Assembly: GCF_016597725.1 (NCBI RefSeq)
Contig: NZ_VCGY01000003.1
Span: 496,001 to 560,000, forward strand
Reading direction: 5' to 3'
DNA from: Marinobacter sp. 1-4A
Lineage (GTDB): Bacteria; Pseudomonadota; Gammaproteobacteria; Pseudomonadales; Oleiphilaceae
Length of the DNA: 64,000 nucleotides
Made by a program: the position numbers and the translations under genes. The notes under the pieces were generated by a model. It worked only from the letters and a program-made list of their open reading frames with translations, did no database searches and had not been told where the DNA came from. Shown here piece after piece: positions 21,094 through 30,328 of the stretch. The number at the start of each line of letters is the position of its first letter. Position 1 is the stretch's first letter.

Positions 21094-22197
21094 CTATAGC
21101 CTCATCGGCATAACCACATAAAGACAGCGGTTATCATTGTACGATTCGATCAGAGCGCTGCTGTTGGGGTTAGACAAGGTAATCCTGACCTGATCTTCAT
21201 CCAGCGCGTTCATAACGTCTATCAAATAGCCTACATTAAAACCGATTTGCAGGGATTCGCCCTGATAGTCAACTGGTAGCGCGTCTTCGGCCTGTTCCTG
21301 ATCCGGGTTGTTGGCAAACACTTGGAGTTCGTTCGAGGCGAGATTGAGGCGAACACCACGAATATTCTCATGGGAGAGAATGCCCGCACGTTGAAGAGTA
21401 TTCTTGAGGGTCGCACGATCCGCCAAGACCACCTTGTCGCCGCCCCGCGGAATCACACGGTTGTAGTCCGGAAACTTGCCTTCAATAAGCTTTGAAGTAA
21501 AGGTATAAGACCCAACCGTAGCGCGCAGATGGTTGTCTCCAATAACCAGCGTAACCGGCGTTTCTACATCATCCAAAAGACGAGACAACTCTAGAACACC
21601 TTTACGCGGCACGATTACTTGACGCGGCTCTGCACACCCCGTGCTCAATTCCACGTGCGCCATCGCCAAACGGTGGCCATCGGTTGCAACCGTGCGAACG
21701 TGATCCTTATCCACTTCAAACAGCAAACCGTTCAAGTAATAACGAACATCCTGTTGCGCCATGGCGAAAGCCGTAGCGTCGAACATGCGTCTGAGTTCCT
21801 TTTGCGGTAACTCTAGGCGGAAGCTCTCGGGCTCATCTTCCACGTTGGGAAAATGCTCTGCAGGTAACGTCGACAAGGTAAAATGGCTGGCACCACAGCG
21901 CACATGCAAGCGATCACCTTCCAACACCAGCTCAATGGGCGCTTCATCACCCAGTGCCCGGCAAATATCCGAGAGCTTACGGGCAGGAACGGTAATTCTC
22001 CCCGGCTGGTCGACATGGACAGGCGTAACCCGCCCCACCAGCTCGACTTCCATGTTTGTACCAGTCAAAACCAAAGTATTATCTTCGGCCACCAGTAGCA
22101 CGTTAGACAGTACCGGCATGGTCTGTTTTTTCTCTACAACACCGGCAATGCTTTGCAAGGGTATGAGCAGGGATTCACGGCTGATCGTCAGTTTCAT
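21094..22197 (-). CDS. dnaN: DNA polymerase III subunit beta (sliding clamp)
   Basis: DnaN is the ring-shaped processivity clamp of DNA polymerase III. The 367-aa protein opens MKLTISRESLLIPLQSIAGV, has the TMPVLSNVLL and VATDGHRLAMA blocks and ends with YVVMPMRL, the typical clamp C-terminus that forms part of the peptide-binding pocket. Length equals the family norm (366-367 aa). It follows dnaA by 92 bp on the same strand and precedes the AarF/UbiB-type gene by 10 bp. Confidence 0.98.
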   Translation of the reverse strand: MKLTISRESLLIPLQSIAGVVEKKQTMPVLSNVLLVAEDNTLVLTGTNMEVELVGRVTPVHVDQPGRITVPARKLSDICRALGDEAPIELVLEGDRLHVRCGASHFTLSTLPAEHFPNVEDEPESFRLELPQKELRRMFDATAFAMAQQDVRYYLNGLLFEVDKDHVRTVATDGHRLAMAHVELSTGCAEPRQVIVPRKGVLELSRLLDDVETPVTLVIGDNHLRATVGSYTFTSKLIEGKFPDYNRVIPRGGDKVVLADRATLKNTLQRAGILSHENIRGVRLNLASNELQVFANNPDQEQAEDALPVDYQGESLQIGFNVGYLIDVMNALDEDQVRITLSNPNSSALIESYNDNRCLYVVMPMRL

Positions 22198-22289
22198 GTC
22201 ACTCAGCTTTCTATTGTTGGAAGGATGAATGTTATTTGCTTGGGCAACTCGCCCGCCTCACTGAACCAATTTAATCGTTGGATCACAAT

Positions 22290-23756
22290 TCAGGTAGTCA
22301 GCAATCTCATAAAGTTCTGATAGTCCTCGCGGATACCGGGATCCGTTTCCTGAAGTTCCACGATTTTCTTACACGCGTGTAAAACAGTGGTGTGATCTCG
22401 GCCACCAAACGCATCCCCGATCTCCGGCAAACTATGGTTAGTCAACTCTTTGGAGAGCGACATAGCAACTTGCCGGGGCCGGGTCACTACACGGGTTCGG
22501 CGTTTGGAGTGCAAGTCCGCAACCTTGATTTTGTAATACTCAGCCACCGTGCGTTGAATGTTATCTATACTCACCTGCTTCTCGTGCAGGGCCAGTAGAT
22601 CTTTCAAGCTTTCCCGAATAAACGGTGGGGTAATTTCCGAGCCGGTGAAGTGAGCATTCGCTATCACCAACCGCAGCGCACCTTCGAGCTCTCTTACGTT
22701 TGAGCGAATTTTTTGGGCGATAAAAAAGGCAGCTTCACTGCTCAATTTAACATTGGTCTGCTCGGCCTTTTTCATCAGAATCGCTACCCGCGTTTCCAAT
22801 TCTGGCGGCTCGACCATTACCGTCAGTCCCCAACCAAATCGGGATTTTAGGCGCTCTTCCATATCTACAATTTCTTTCGGAAACCGATCACAGGTTACGA
22901 TGACCTGTTGCCCACCTTCCAGAAGCGCGTTAAAGGTATGGAAAAACTCTTCTTGAGACCGCTCTTTACGGGCAAAAAACTGGATATCGTCAATTAATAG
23001 AGCGTCAACGGACCGATAGTACCGCTTGAATTCGTTAATGGCGTTTAGTTGCAGTGCCTTTACCATATCGGCAACAAACCGCTCCGATCGCAGGTAGGCC
23101 ACCTTGGCGTTGGGATTACGCCGCACAATGTCATTTCCAATCGCGTGCATAAGGTGGGTTTTACCGAGACCCACGCCCCCGTATAAAAACAGTGGGTTGT
23201 AGGCACCACCGGGGTTTTCTGCAACTTGCATGGAAGCGGCTCGGGCAAGTTGGTTCGACTTACCTTCTACAAAGGTATCGAACGTGAATCCTTCATTTAG
23301 AAAGCTCTGGTGTTTGATATCGCCTTCTACCTGAACCGGGCGGCGTCCACCGTTGGACCTGTATTCATTGAGCTGGGCTTGGCGATTACCTCCGGACGTA
23401 GCTGCGACACCACGTTCCTCCTCCGTAACCTTACCACCGGATTCTTCCTGAGTTTGCTTGGTCGTCTCCTGCTGAACCAATTCCGAGCGAACTACAGGCT
23501 CACTTTCACGGGGAGCAGAACCGACTTTCATCCCGACTCTGGGTGCCTGCCCTCCGTTTAGATCTTTAAGTACTTCTTCTATACGCCGAAGATACTTTTC
23601 GCTAACCCAGTCCATCACAAACCGGTTAGGTGCAAATAACATCAATTGCCCTTCCCGGTGGTCAGACTGTAGGGGCCTGAGCCAGGTATTAAACTGTTGT
23701 GCGGGAAACTCGTCCCGGAGTACTTCAAGACATTGATGCCACAATCTGTTCGGCAC
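22290..23756 (-). CDS. dnaA: Chromosomal replication initiator DnaA
   Basis: DnaA binds 9-mer boxes at oriC and melts the origin. It has domain I ([21 protein letters not shown]), a glutamate- and glutamine-rich linker, the AAA+ core with Walker [19 protein letters not shown] and Walker [12 protein letters not shown], the [13 protein letters not shown] arginine-finger region, and the domain IV signature [16 protein letters not shown] chose the GTG at 23756 (MPNRLWHQC, 488 aa) because GGGAG precedes it at good spacing and the N-terminus then matches pseudomonad DnaA; the frame stays open to 23828. The C-terminal box-binding domain is complete. Confidence 0.97.
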   Translation of the reverse strand: MPNRLWHQCLEVLRDEFPAQQFNTWLRPLQSDHREGQLMLFAPNRFVMDWVSEKYLRRIEEVLKDLNGGQAPRVGMKVGSAPRESEPVVRSELVQQETTKQTQEESGGKVTEEERGVAATSGGNRQAQLNEYRSNGGRRPVQVEGDIKHQSFLNEGFTFDTFVEGKSNQLARAASMQVAENPGGAYNPLFLYGGVGLGKTHLMHAIGNDIVRRNPNAKVAYLRSERFVADMVKALQLNAINEFKRYYRSVDALLIDDIQFFARKERSQEEFFHTFNALLEGGQQVIVTCDRFPKEIVDMEERLKSRFGWGLTVMVEPPELETRVAILMKKAEQTNVKLSSEAAFFIAQKIRSNVRELEGALRLVIANAHFTGSEITPPFIRESLKDLLALHEKQVSIDNIQRTVAEYYKIKVADLHSKRRTRVVTRPRQVAMSLSKELTNHSLPEIGDAFGGRDHTTVLHACKKIVELQETDPGIREDYQNFMRLLTT

Positions 23757-23828
23757 GACAGTCCGCTCCCGATAACCCATTAGTTTCTCGAACCGGACAA
23801 CGACTGTCCGATCCCGAAAGATGACCAC

Positions 23829-24300
23829 GAATTCTAACCTGCCAGCCCCTTCAGTGAAAGAGCAAATGCCCCGTCATAAACAGCCTGTGGAAATTAATAA
23901 TGTTTTTTTTCATCATCTTACAAACTTATATACAGGCTTGTGTACAGATAAATCCTTCTTAAAAGTTACACACACACCTGTGTGTACAACCGACCTTCAG
24001 CCCTGTGCGCAACTACCCTATCTTCGGGTGGATAACTCAAGAAGCTCGTTGCGCCTGAACTTATCCACAATCCTTAATGGTCTCGTCCACAGGGCTCAAG
24101 TGAGGTTTTCCGACGACTTGTAAATGCTGCAGATTATTGAAATTTATTAGAAAAGTAGACTTTCCCACAGAAAACTATCTGCGTAATAACAGTAATAATA
24201 GAATTCTTTAAAGAATATTAAAAAGACCTATAGTTACTATTATTCTGCCCAGCGCCAAAGGTCAGCTGGCTTCGCTCAATTCCAAATGCCGCCGCGTAAT
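23829..24300. other. oriC: oriC region between dnaA and rpmH
   Basis: The gene-free gap between dnaA and rpmH, the usual origin location in pseudomonad relatives, contains a perfect DnaA box TTATCCACA at 24061-24069. A one-mismatch box lies in reverse at 24027-24035 (GGTGGATAA). Weaker candidates are at 23943-23951 (reverse) and 24083-24091. To the right lies AT-rich DNA with a 14-bp palindrome ATTCTTTAAAGAAT at 24203-24216 that could be the unwinding element. No gene is evident here. Confidence 0.85.
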
Positions 24301-24453
24301 CCAGCATCGGCATAAGCCACTACCGATAAACGTTGAACCCGACGGAGAATTTGCATAGAATGCCGCTCCTGTTTTGGCTATTAATTTTTTCAGCCAACTC
24401 TCGAATGTTTAATACACGCGAATGTCCAATACACGAATTGTGAGATAGTCACC
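24301..24453. other. rpmH leader and promoter region
   Basis: This gap separates oriC from rpmH and must hold the rpmH-rnpA promoter. I see AT-rich DNA (TTGGCTATTAATTTTTTCAG) but no promoter hexamer pair good enough to place. Confidence 0.4.
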
Positions 24454-24588
24454 ATGAAAAGAACGTTTCAACCAAGCGTACTGAAGCGTAAGCGCGTTCA
24501 CGGTTTCCGCGCCCGTATGGCAACTGCTAACGGCCGCAAAGTCATTTCCCGTCGCCGCGCCAAAGGCCGTGCACGTCTGTCTGCGTAA
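24454..24588 (+). CDS. rpmH: 50S ribosomal protein L34
   Basis: The 44-aa product begins [20 protein letters not shown] and continues with the conserved [20 protein letters not shown], ending LSA. L34 is the small basic protein at the exit-side base of the large subunit. It precedes rnpA by 15 bp in the universal rpmH-rnpA pair. Its gene is the first plus-strand gene after oriC. Confidence 0.97.
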   Translation: MKRTFQPSVLKRKRVHGFRARMATANGRKVISRRRAKGRARLSA

Positions 24589-24603
24589 TCTGTCGTTCGC
24601 CTT

Positions 24604-25011
24604 GTGAAGGCTTTGAATTTCCCGAAATCGCATCGCTTATTGCGACCTGCTGATTACGGCAAAGTCTTCAACGACGTACAGCTGAAGGTTCCGCACAGGA
24701 ATTTTCTGATTCTGGCTACTCCGAACAATCTCGGACATGCCAGAATCGGTCTTGTGTTTGCAAAAAAGAATCTGAAACTGTCCGTTCAGCGAAACCGGAT
24801 CAAACGTCAGGTGCGGGAAACATTCCGTCACCAACCTGAACTTCCGGGAATGGATATTATTGTTCTTGGGCGTCAGGGGCTTGCAGTTTTGGACAATCAA
24901 ACCGTCCAAGCCTCATTGAATGGCCTTTGGCAACGGCTGGCAAAGAAATATCATCAGTTACCGCCATCTCGACCAGTAGATTCCCCTTCTACCGGTGAGG
25001 GAAAAGGTTAA
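24604..25011 (+). CDS. rnpA: Ribonuclease P protein component
   Basis: RnpA is the protein cofactor of RNase P, which matures tRNA 5' ends. The 135-aa basic protein contains the RNR motif in [16 protein letters not shown] and the [18 protein letters not shown]-terminus. The start is GTG at 24604. The stop overlaps the yidD start by one base (TAATG), showing coupling. The C-terminal 20 residues ([16 protein letters not shown]) are a variable extension. Confidence 0.95.
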   Translation: MKALNFPKSHRLLRPADYGKVFNDVQLKVPHRNFLILATPNNLGHARIGLVFAKKNLKLSVQRNRIKRQVRETFRHQPELPGMDIIVLGRQGLAVLDNQTVQASLNGLWQRLAKKYHQLPPSRPVDSPSTGEGKG

Positions 25012-25304
25012 TGCGTAAGTTGCTTCTCTTCCCCATCCGTTTTTACCAATATGCCATCAGCCCGCTCATGGCTAGTCATTGCCGTCACTACCCCACCTGC
25101 TCACAATATGCAGTGGAAGCTATCTCTCATCACGGTACACTGAAAGGCCTTTATCTTTCCGTAAAACGCTTATTGAGATGCCATCCGTGGGCAGAAGGCG
25201 GCTATGACCCGGTTCCTGATACGGGGCACTCTGTACCAGACGATACAACATCCTGTTGCCCTCAGGCTGACAACCCATCTATAACAACCCAGACCAGACA
25301 GTAA
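25011..25304 (+). CDS. yidD: Membrane protein insertion efficiency factor YidD
   Basis: YidD (97 aa) is a small membrane-associated protein that helps YidC-dependent insertion. It shows the family core [32 protein letters not shown] and [17 protein letters not shown]. The start overlaps the rnpA stop, and yidC begins 4 bp after its stop, so rnpA-yidD-yidC are one unit. Cysteine-rich ends are usual for the family. Confidence 0.95.
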   Translation: MRKLLLFPIRFYQYAISPLMASHCRHYPTCSQYAVEAISHHGTLKGLYLSVKRLLRCHPWAEGGYDPVPDTGHSVPDDTTSCCPQADNPSITTQTRQ

Positions 25305-25308
25305 CTCT

Positions 25309-27039
25309 ATGGATATTCAACGCATCGTATTATTTGCCGGCCTGGCTATTGTCAGTTATCTGATGGTGCTTGCCTGGAATGAAGACTATCACCAGCCGGT
25401 TCCTGCTGAGCAGGTGGCAGAAACTGGGCGCATCCAGACAGATAACAGTTCTGCGGGCAGCGATGCCATGGTGCTTCCGGGTGAAGCGTCAACATCTACT
25501 GATAGCGCCAGAAATTCTTCGAGCGAAGAGTTCGCAACCCCTGAAAGCGATCAAACCGTATCCAGTTCGGCCAACTCTGACGTTACGGTTAGCGACCAAT
25601 ATATAAACGTTCGCACTGACTTACTCGATCTAGAGATTGACCGTGTTAGCGGGAATCTCGTTAGGAGTTCGCTACTTGCTTATAACAAAACGTTGAATAG
25701 TAAGGAGCCACTCAAACTTCTGAACAACACAGGAAATCGGTTTTATGTACTTGAAAGTGGTCTTATAGGCCAAAACGGACCAGATAGTGCAAAGAATGGT
25801 CCAGCACCTGTCTATACCACCGAAGCAACCAGCTATGAACTCGCTGAGGGTGAAAACGAACTGACCGTTAACCTGGTACACACCATGGAAAATGGCGTTC
25901 AAATCACGAAGCGTTACCAATTTGCCCGTGACAGCTACGAAATTGATGTTCGCTATCTGATCAATAACCAATCCAGTGAAAACTGGCAGGCAAACTTTAC
26001 CGGCAAAATTGTTCGTGACCAGTCGCCGGATCCTACCTCCGGGCCGAGCATGGGTATTAAAGCGTTTCTCGGCTTAGTAACAAGTTCCCCTGAAGACCCT
26101 TATGAAAAGTTCGATTTTGGTGATTTAGAAGATAAGCGCATCAATGAAACCGTTACCAACGGCTGGATGGCGTTTCTACAACATTACTTCCTTGCAGCCT
26201 GGGTACCAGAAAGAGATCAACCGGCACAGTTCCAAACTACCCGCCGCGGACCACTGCATGTCATGGGCTTTGTTTACCCTGCAACAACCGTAGCGCCAGG
26301 AGAAACCACAGACATTGGTGCCCGTGCTTATATTGGTCCGAAGATTATCGACCGTCTTGAAGCCGTTGCCCCCAACCTTGATCGCACTGTGGATTTCGGC
26401 TGGCTATTTTTTATCTCACTACCCTTGTTCATCATTATGGAATGGTTCCACAGCCTAGTAGGCAACTGGGGCGTTTCCATTATCCTGCTTACCGTTCTGG
26501 TTAAGGCGGTATTTTTCAAACTTTCCGCTACCAGCTATCGCTCCATGGGCCGCATGCGTGCCGTGGCCCCTCAGCTCACCAGACTCAAAGAGCTGTACGG
26601 TGATGATCGCCAGCGTATGTCGCAGGAAATGATGGCGCTTTACAAAAAAGAAAAAATCAATCCGCTGGGTGGGTGTTTGCCAATTCTTGTACAGATGCCG
26701 GTATTCATCTCCTTGTACTGGGTACTTTTCGAAAGCGTACAACTGCGCCATGCGCCCTTCATGCTGTGGATTCAGGATCTTTCCGTCATGGATCCTTACT
26801 TCATTTTGCCGATCATGATGGGTGCCAGCATGATGTTGCAAATGAGTTTGAACCCGACACCTCCAGACCCGATGCAAGCGAAAATCATGAAGCTGATGCC
26901 TGTCGTATTTACCATCTTCTTCCTCTGGTTCCCGGCTGGTTTGGTACTTTACTGGTTGGTAAACAACATTCTGTCGATCAGCCAGCAGTGGTACATTACC
27001 CGGAAAATCGAAGCAGAAATGGCCACTAAAAAACACTGA
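25309..27039 (+). CDS. yidC: Membrane protein insertase YidC
   Basis: YidC inserts and folds inner-membrane proteins with or without SecYEG. The 576-aa protein has an N-terminal membrane anchor (IVLFAGLAIVSYLMVLAW), a periplasmic domain from about residue 30 to 350, and the C-terminal five-helix insertase core including LGGCLPILVQMPVFISLYWV and LVLYWLVNNILSISQQWYI. Length and layout match Gram-negative YidC. A serine-rich, poorly conserved linker (residues 50-95) joins anchor and periplasmic domain. Confidence 0.97.
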   Translation: MDIQRIVLFAGLAIVSYLMVLAWNEDYHQPVPAEQVAETGRIQTDNSSAGSDAMVLPGEASTSTDSARNSSSEEFATPESDQTVSSSANSDVTVSDQYINVRTDLLDLEIDRVSGNLVRSSLLAYNKTLNSKEPLKLLNNTGNRFYVLESGLIGQNGPDSAKNGPAPVYTTEATSYELAEGENELTVNLVHTMENGVQITKRYQFARDSYEIDVRYLINNQSSENWQANFTGKIVRDQSPDPTSGPSMGIKAFLGLVTSSPEDPYEKFDFGDLEDKRINETVTNGWMAFLQHYFLAAWVPERDQPAQFQTTRRGPLHVMGFVYPATTVAPGETTDIGARAYIGPKIIDRLEAVAPNLDRTVDFGWLFFISLPLFIIMEWFHSLVGNWGVSIILLTVLVKAVFFKLSATSYRSMGRMRAVAPQLTRLKELYGDDRQRMSQEMMALYKKEKINPLGGCLPILVQMPVFISLYWVLFESVQLRHAPFMLWIQDLSVMDPYFILPIMMGASMMLQMSLNPTPPDPMQAKIMKLMPVVFTIFFLWFPAGLVLYWLVNNILSISQQWYITRKIEAEMATKKH

Positions 27040-27060
27040 TTCAGTGGCTAATTGATGATC

Positions 27061-27095
27061 CAGTAAAGGCTCCGTGAAGGGGCCTTTACTGTTTA
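27061..27095 (+). terminator. Terminator after yidC
   Basis: CAGTAAAGGC pairs with GCCTTTACTG (10 bp) around TCCGTGAAGGG, followed by TTTAA. It separates the rpmH-yidC unit from mnmE. Confidence 0.75.
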
Positions 27096-27132
27096 AGGAA
27101 TGCACTAAACTGTAGTGTAAGAGGCAAACTTC

Positions 27133-28521
27133 ATGAGCCAGAACTCTGTTATCTCCAATACGCCTGAAACCATAACAGCCATAGCCACGGCACCTGGTCA
27201 GGCTGGGGTGGGTATTGTTCGGGTATCCGGCCCGCTGGCGAAAAACATTGCCACGACAATGCTTGGGTATACACCAAAGCCCAGATACGCCCATTACGGA
27301 GCCTTTTTGGATCAGAGCGGTGAGCTAATTGACGAAGGCATTGGTCTATTTTTCCCGAACCCCCATTCGTTTACCGGCGAAGATGTTTTCGAATTGCAGG
27401 GGCACGGCGGTACCATCATTCTGGATCTACTGTTGCGGGAAGTTTGCCAGCTTGGTGCTAGGTTAGCGCGCCCCGGTGAATTCTCTGAACGGGCATTTCT
27501 GAACGATAAACTGGATCTGGCCCAAGCTGAGGCTATTGCAGATCTCATTGAAAGCAGTTCAGAGCAAGCCGCTCGCTGTGCCGTTCGATCCATGCAGGGC
27601 GTTTTTTCCCGTCGGATAGATACGTTGGTTGAAGCAGTGACGCACTTACGGATTTACGTTGAAGCAGCCATCGATTTTCCCGAAGAGGAAATCGATTTTC
27701 TGGCTGATGGAAAGGTTGCAACGGATCTGCAGACACTGCTGGAACAGCTTGAAGGTATTTTGGCTGAAGCCCAGCAGGGAACAATTCTACGGGACGGCAT
27801 GAAGGTAGTGATTGCTGGCCGCCCCAATGCGGGAAAGTCCAGCCTTCTGAATGCCTTGGCCGGTCGCGAAGCGGCCATAGTAACGGCCATTGAAGGCACC
27901 ACCCGGGATGTTCTGCGGGAACATATTCACATTGATGGCATGCCCCTGCACATCATTGATACAGCAGGCCTACGCGATAGCCCGGATGAAGTGGAACAGA
28001 TCGGTATAGCCCGGGCTTGGGACGAAATTCGCCAAGCCGATCGGATTCTGCTGATGGTGGACGCCACCACCACGGATAAAACCATACCCCATGAAATCTG
28101 GCCGGATTTTATCGACCAGCTACCCGTTTCGGCGCCGGTTACCGTCATTCGTAACAAAGTAGATTTGAGCGGAGAGAGCGTCGGGATTTCAGAGCCATCC
28201 AGAGAAACAACTCCGGTGATACGCCTCGCTGCCAAGTCCACAGAGGGCCTCGAGGTACTTAGGGATCACCTTAAACACTGTATGGGTTTTGCCAGCACGA
28301 CCGAAGGTGGCTTTCTAGCTCGGCGGCGGCATTTGGATGCATTGGAGCGCGCTCGGAAATCCCTACTTCAAGGTCAGGCTCAGCTTGAGGGCTATGGCGC
28401 TGGCGAACTTTTGGCTGAAGATTTACGGGTGGCTCAGGATGCGCTTGGTGAAATTACCGGGCAGATTACGCCGGATGAATTGCTTGGGAAGATCTTTGGG
28501 TCGTTTTGTATCGGGAAGTAA
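27133..28521 (+). CDS. mnmE: tRNA modification GTPase MnmE (TrmE)
   Basis: MnmE with MnmG makes 5-carboxymethylaminomethyl modifications at U34 of several tRNAs. The 462-aa protein has the N-terminal folate-binding domain ([20 protein letters not shown]), the G domain with [29 protein letters not shown] and NKVDL, and the C-terminal catalytic FCIGK. The gene is complete, but its last codons form the left attachment site of the genomic island, so integration has preserved the reading frame and stop. Confidence 0.97.
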   Translation: MSQNSVISNTPETITAIATAPGQAGVGIVRVSGPLAKNIATTMLGYTPKPRYAHYGAFLDQSGELIDEGIGLFFPNPHSFTGEDVFELQGHGGTIILDLLLREVCQLGARLARPGEFSERAFLNDKLDLAQAEAIADLIESSSEQAARCAVRSMQGVFSRRIDTLVEAVTHLRIYVEAAIDFPEEEIDFLADGKVATDLQTLLEQLEGILAEAQQGTILRDGMKVVIAGRPNAGKSSLLNALAGREAAIVTAIEGTTRDVLREHIHIDGMPLHIIDTAGLRDSPDEVEQIGIARAWDEIRQADRILLMVDATTTDKTIPHEIWPDFIDQLPVSAPVTVIRNKVDLSGESVGISEPSRETTPVIRLAAKSTEGLEVLRDHLKHCMGFASTTEGGFLARRRHLDALERARKSLLQGQAQLEGYGAGELLAEDLRVAQDALGEITGQITPDELLGKIFGSFCIGK

Positions 28522-28524
28522 AAC
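28504..28524 (+). repeat. attL, left attachment repeat
   Basis: This 21-bp segment at the mnmE tail matches 62426-62446 except for two bases. The last 12 bases (GGGAAGTAAAAC) are identical and include the mnmE stop codon. Confidence 0.88.
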
Positions 28525-28632
28525 GCTCAAAAATATCGAAAAGCATCCAACTGAATAAAAGTAAGTTATTGTTTTATAAGTAAACTTCTTTTATTTCTTT
28601 ACAAGCAGTTTGATCTGTTTTGTCCCCTCTTG

Positions 28633-28686
28633 CTCCGTGTGTGCTCCGAGTATAAGTTTTCGGAGCACATGGAGCACAAAAGGAGC
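28633..28686. promoter_or_regulatory. Repeat cluster upstream of the integrase gene (arm-type sites or operator)
   Basis: CTCCGTGTGTGCTCC (28633-28647) is followed by inverted copies GGAGCACATGGAGCAC and GGAGCA just before the integrase start. A near-identical CTCCGTATGTGCTCC lies at 62371-62385 by attR. This placement at both ends suggests arm-type integrase binding sites, and their overlap with the promoter suggests autoregulation. Confidence 0.6.
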
Positions 28687-28691
28687 AAAAC

Positions 28692-29879
28692 ATGAAAATT
28701 ACTATCCAGAAGCGCGAACCAGACAAGAACGGACACCGTGCCCTTCGCCTGGTTTACTACCACGGTTCCAAAACAGACAAAAACGGCTCGCGTTCGCAGA
28801 AACGTTCCTATGAGACTTTAGACCTGTTTCTCTATGACAAACCCCGGCTTCCCGAGGAGCGCGAGCACAACAAGACTGTAAATCGTCAGGCTGAGGCCAT
28901 CCGGGCAAAACGATTGCTGGAAAGTGAATCGTCACGGCATGGATTGGATGATCGAACCAAGCTTTCTGCCAGCTTCTTTGACTACTTCGACCAGCTGACT
29001 GACGAGAAAGTGTCCGGAAGCAGATCCAATCATTCAATCTGGATCTCCACACGTCATCACTTGCACCGGTATCATGGCTTGTGTGAACTGACTTTTGAGC
29101 AAGTCGACAAACGATTCCTGGAAGGCTTTCGACATTACCTTCTACATGAAGCCACCACCAAATCCGGTACCAAACTGGCCAAGAACACCACCAGCAGCTA
29201 TTTCAATAAGGTTCGAGCGGCGCTCAACCAGGCCTATCGGGACGGCATTATCCGCCATAACCCGGTTCAACAGGTCAAGTCCATCAAACCGGAAAACACC
29301 AAACGAACCTATCTGACCCTGGAAGAAGTTCGGGCTCTGACCAAAGCCGAATGCCGGTATGACGTTCTACGCCGAGCATTCCTGTTTTCCTGCACCACAG
29401 GCCTGCGCTGGTCAGATATCCACAAGCTGGTATGGGGTGAGATAGAGCAATTCGGCGATGATCATTACCGCATTATTTTCCGGCAGAAAAAACTGGTGAA
29501 TGCCGGGAACTCGCTGCAATACCTTGACCTTCCTGATTCAGCTGTGAAATTGCTGAACCTGGAAAATCGCGGCAAGCCGGTTGACCGTGTTTTCAGGGGA
29601 CTGAAATATGATTCCTACACTAACGTGGCCTTGGCCCAGTGGGTCATGCGGGCCGGTATTACCAAGAATGTGACTTTCCATGCCGGACGGCACACCTTTG
29701 CGGTAAACCAACTGGCCAGGGGTGTGGATATCTACTCACTGTCGCGCCTGTTAGGTCACAGCGAGCTGCGCACAACGGAGATCTATGCGGATATCCTCGA
29801 AACGCGCCGTACTGAAGCCATGAGGAGCTTTCCAGACATATTTGAGGAGACACTGGAAGAAGCAGGAGAGTTTGTATAA
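28692..29879 (+). CDS. int: Tyrosine recombinase (island integrase)
   Basis: This 395-aa site-specific recombinase probably catalyses integration and excision at the mnmE tail. It has an N-terminal arm-binding-like domain (KITIQKREPDKNGHRALRL), a SAM-like core-binding domain (residues about 100-200) and the catalytic domain with Arg in TTGLRWSDI (near 239), HAGRH (near 330-334), LGHSELRTTEIYADI (His near 356, nucleophile Tyr near 365). The domain style resembles the phage_int_SAM_5 type common in Bacteroidetes elements. AAAGGAGC precedes the ATG. It sits 167 bp inside attL and reads away from it. Confidence 0.9.
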   Translation: MKITIQKREPDKNGHRALRLVYYHGSKTDKNGSRSQKRSYETLDLFLYDKPRLPEEREHNKTVNRQAEAIRAKRLLESESSRHGLDDRTKLSASFFDYFDQLTDEKVSGSRSNHSIWISTRHHLHRYHGLCELTFEQVDKRFLEGFRHYLLHEATTKSGTKLAKNTTSSYFNKVRAALNQAYRDGIIRHNPVQQVKSIKPENTKRTYLTLEEVRALTKAECRYDVLRRAFLFSCTTGLRWSDIHKLVWGEIEQFGDDHYRIIFRQKKLVNAGNSLQYLDLPDSAVKLLNLENRGKPVDRVFRGLKYDSYTNVALAQWVMRAGITKNVTFHAGRHTFAVNQLARGVDIYSLSRLLGHSELRTTEIYADILETRRTEAMRSFPDIFEETLEEAGEFV

Positions 29880-29885
29880 ATGGCA

Positions 29886-29908
29886 AGAGGGGCCCTTATA
29901 GCCCCTCT
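29886..29908. terminator. Hairpin after the integrase gene
   Basis: AGAGGGGC pairs with GCCCCTCT around a short loop between the converging int and HTH genes. There is no T-run, so termination is only inferred. Confidence 0.45.
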
Positions 29909-29923
29909 CGTCTCTCTCGCGCG

Positions 29924-30268
29924 TCAAACACGCCTGTGTCCTGGTCTTCGATGACTGACCAGGTGTTGTGCCGCTGCCTGTTCGATCTCGTCCGCAGTAG
30001 CAATTCGGTTAGATTGGAGCCATTGCAACACATCCGCCCGCTTAAAAAAGATCCGGTTACCATTCGGTTTAAAATACGGAATTTTCTTTTGTGAGGTTAA
30101 CTGATACAAGGTACTTTTTTTCAGCCCCGTGAATTCAGCACACTCTTCAAGGTTCATGATCTCCTTGTCGGACTCCGGAACTTTGCTGCCTTTAACGTGG
30201 TCCAGAATGATTTTTTTAAGCACCATCATGTCCTGCAACACCCGCTGCAGCATTTCTTTTTCTGTCAT
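29924..30268 (-). CDS. Excisionase-like helix-turn-helix protein
   Basis: The 114-aa protein carries an HTH_17/MerR-type DNA-binding domain: MNLEECAEFTGLKKSTLYQL, then IPYFKPNGNRIFFKRADVLQWL. This is the layout of excisionases and small regulators in mobile elements, so it may direct integrase toward excision. The N-terminal half (MTEKEMLQRVLQDMMVLKKII) looks helical and could mediate dimerisation; the C-terminus is basic (SHRRPGHRRV). It lies next to the integrase gene on the opposite strand and downstream of the DUF927 gene. The exact role is inferred. Confidence 0.7.
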   Translation of the reverse strand: MTEKEMLQRVLQDMMVLKKIILDHVKGSKVPESDKEIMNLEECAEFTGLKKSTLYQLTSQKKIPYFKPNGNRIFFKRADVLQWLQSNRIATADEIEQAAAQHLVSHRRPGHRRV

Positions 30269-30297
30269 TGCACTACCTCTACACCGCCAAAACCAAT

Positions 30298-30320
30298 GTG
30301 GGAAAACTGGGAAATTGGGA
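30298..30320 (-). repeat. TCCCA-type repeat, copy C
   Basis: Read on the minus strand this holds TCCCAATTTCCCAGTTTT followed by CCCAC. It shares TCCCAGTTT/CCCAC with the copies at 57413-57436 and 62274-62297, but it is in the opposite orientation. It lies between the DUF927 and HTH genes. Confidence 0.55.
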
Positions 30321-30328
30321 ACATAGGT

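Noticed and set aside
28504..28524. mnmE truncated by the island
   Set aside because: The FCIGK end and stop codon are restored by attL, and the protein has full length.
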